From positions 3,596,001 through 3,660,000 of the forward strand of contig CM082576.2 in assembly GCA_040954595.2 (NCBI GenBank): DNA of 64,000 bases, written 5' to 3'. Under the pieces are notes generated by a model. The model worked only from the letters and a program-made list of their open reading frames with translations, ran no database searches and had not been told where the DNA came from. Positions 63,548 to 64,000 of the stretch are shown here, piece after piece. Each line of letters opens with the position of its first letter. Positions within the stretch are counted from its first letter, which is position 1. The position numbers and the translations under genes were made by a program. The DNA is from Balanoglossus misakiensis. Its lineage: Eukaryota > Hemichordata.

Positions 63548-64000
63548 ATGGAGGTGAGTTCAAACTTTTCAGTCTGTTCTTTTAGCTGCAACATGTACTT
63601 CAAAAGTGATCAAACGTTGATTTGAAGTGTTGTCAACTCAGAAAAAGGGCAATACATTGCATAAAATTTGTGTGAATGTGATTTTCTAGTTGTATCTTCA
63701 GTGCGGCTCGGATTCACCACCAGACTTGGTGTATCTCCGCATGTGGTTACGTGGCACCGATCAGCTGTTTATGTACACAACATGTACATATTGTATCTGG
63801 TTGCGTGGTCACGTCGGATGGGGCCGTGACGTACGAGAGATAGAGGGAGAAAGACTCTGTAGTATGTCCATGTTTGCGCAACGGATGCATTGTATTTTAT
63901 TTTTACCAAAACAAATACACGTTCTGTGTAGTATTTTTGCGTCTTGTGTGGCAGCATAGTGTCATCTCCAGAATCATATTTGGGGCCGAGACTTGGAAGA
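63548..64000 (+). CDS. Possible start of an unidentified plus-strand gene (partial)
   Basis: ATGGAG at 63548-63553 is followed directly by GTGAGT, a near-perfect donor, so a first exon could encode only Met-Glu. The first acceptor downstream is GTGATTTTCTAG, ending at 63689. Splicing there keeps a frame open (LYLQCGSDSPPDL and on). That continuation reads poorly as protein, and a donor-like GGTGTAT within it could end the exon after about 13 codons. I do not recognise the product. Most of the gene, if real, lies beyond the right edge. Confidence 0.25.

Overview
The window is metazoan nuclear DNA. It has spliced genes with GT-AG introns, long intergenic regions, core promoters with TATA and CCAAT boxes, AATAAA polyadenylation signals and a 17 kb satellite array. 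The gene set (a PROP1-type paired-class homeobox gene, two uronyl 2-O-sulfotransferases, the Holliday-junction resolvase GEN1 and cardiolipin synthase CRLS1) fits a bilaterian. Short introns in GEN1 and CRLS1 and tandem single-exon sulfotransferases suggest an invertebrate, perhaps a marine deuterostome, but the species cannot be fixed from sequence alone.

Layout. (1) 1-17458: one continuous AT-rich tandem array of about 200 units of 87 bp, running off the left edge. It contains 79-, 88- and 89-bp length variants, blocks of subtypes, a partial higher-order repeat of 1385 bp and an internal 12-unit duplication. Because 87 is divisible by 3, the array throws up open frames of over 1000 codons; I treat these as artefacts. 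(2) 17459-24934: gene-poor DNA with polypyrimidine tracts. (3) 24935-44362: the PROP1-like gene on the plus strand, with a CCAAT/TATA promoter, three coding exons (258 aa), a 10.5 kb second intron at homeodomain codon 46/47, a possible alternative first exon and a long 3' UTR. (4) 44363-49260: no gene seen. (5) 49261-55723: two tandem, same-strand UST-like sulfotransferase genes. Each coding region is a single exon, each probably preceded by one noncoding exon. Their catalytic cores are nearly identical while the flanks have diverged, which suggests gene conversion. (6) 56015-59687, minus strand: GEN1, ten coding exons, 630 aa, complete nuclease site, with an unusual C-terminus (winged helix, SUMO-interaction-like motif, acidic run, PIP-like motif). 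(7) 61121-63257, minus strand: CRLS1, six coding exons, 389 aa. (8) 63258-64000: a short, probably bidirectional promoter and the possible start of an unidentified plus-strand gene.

The genes do not form one pathway: they are a developmental transcription factor, Golgi glycosaminoglycan sulfation, DNA repair and mitochondrial lipid synthesis. All exon boundaries were read by eye from splice consensus, reading-frame phase and family similarity. No alignment or search was run, and comparisons to human proteins are from memory. The most unusual items are the satellite's higher-order structure, the GEN1 tail, the mosaic similarity of the sulfotransferase pair and the phase-matched second first exon of PROP1.
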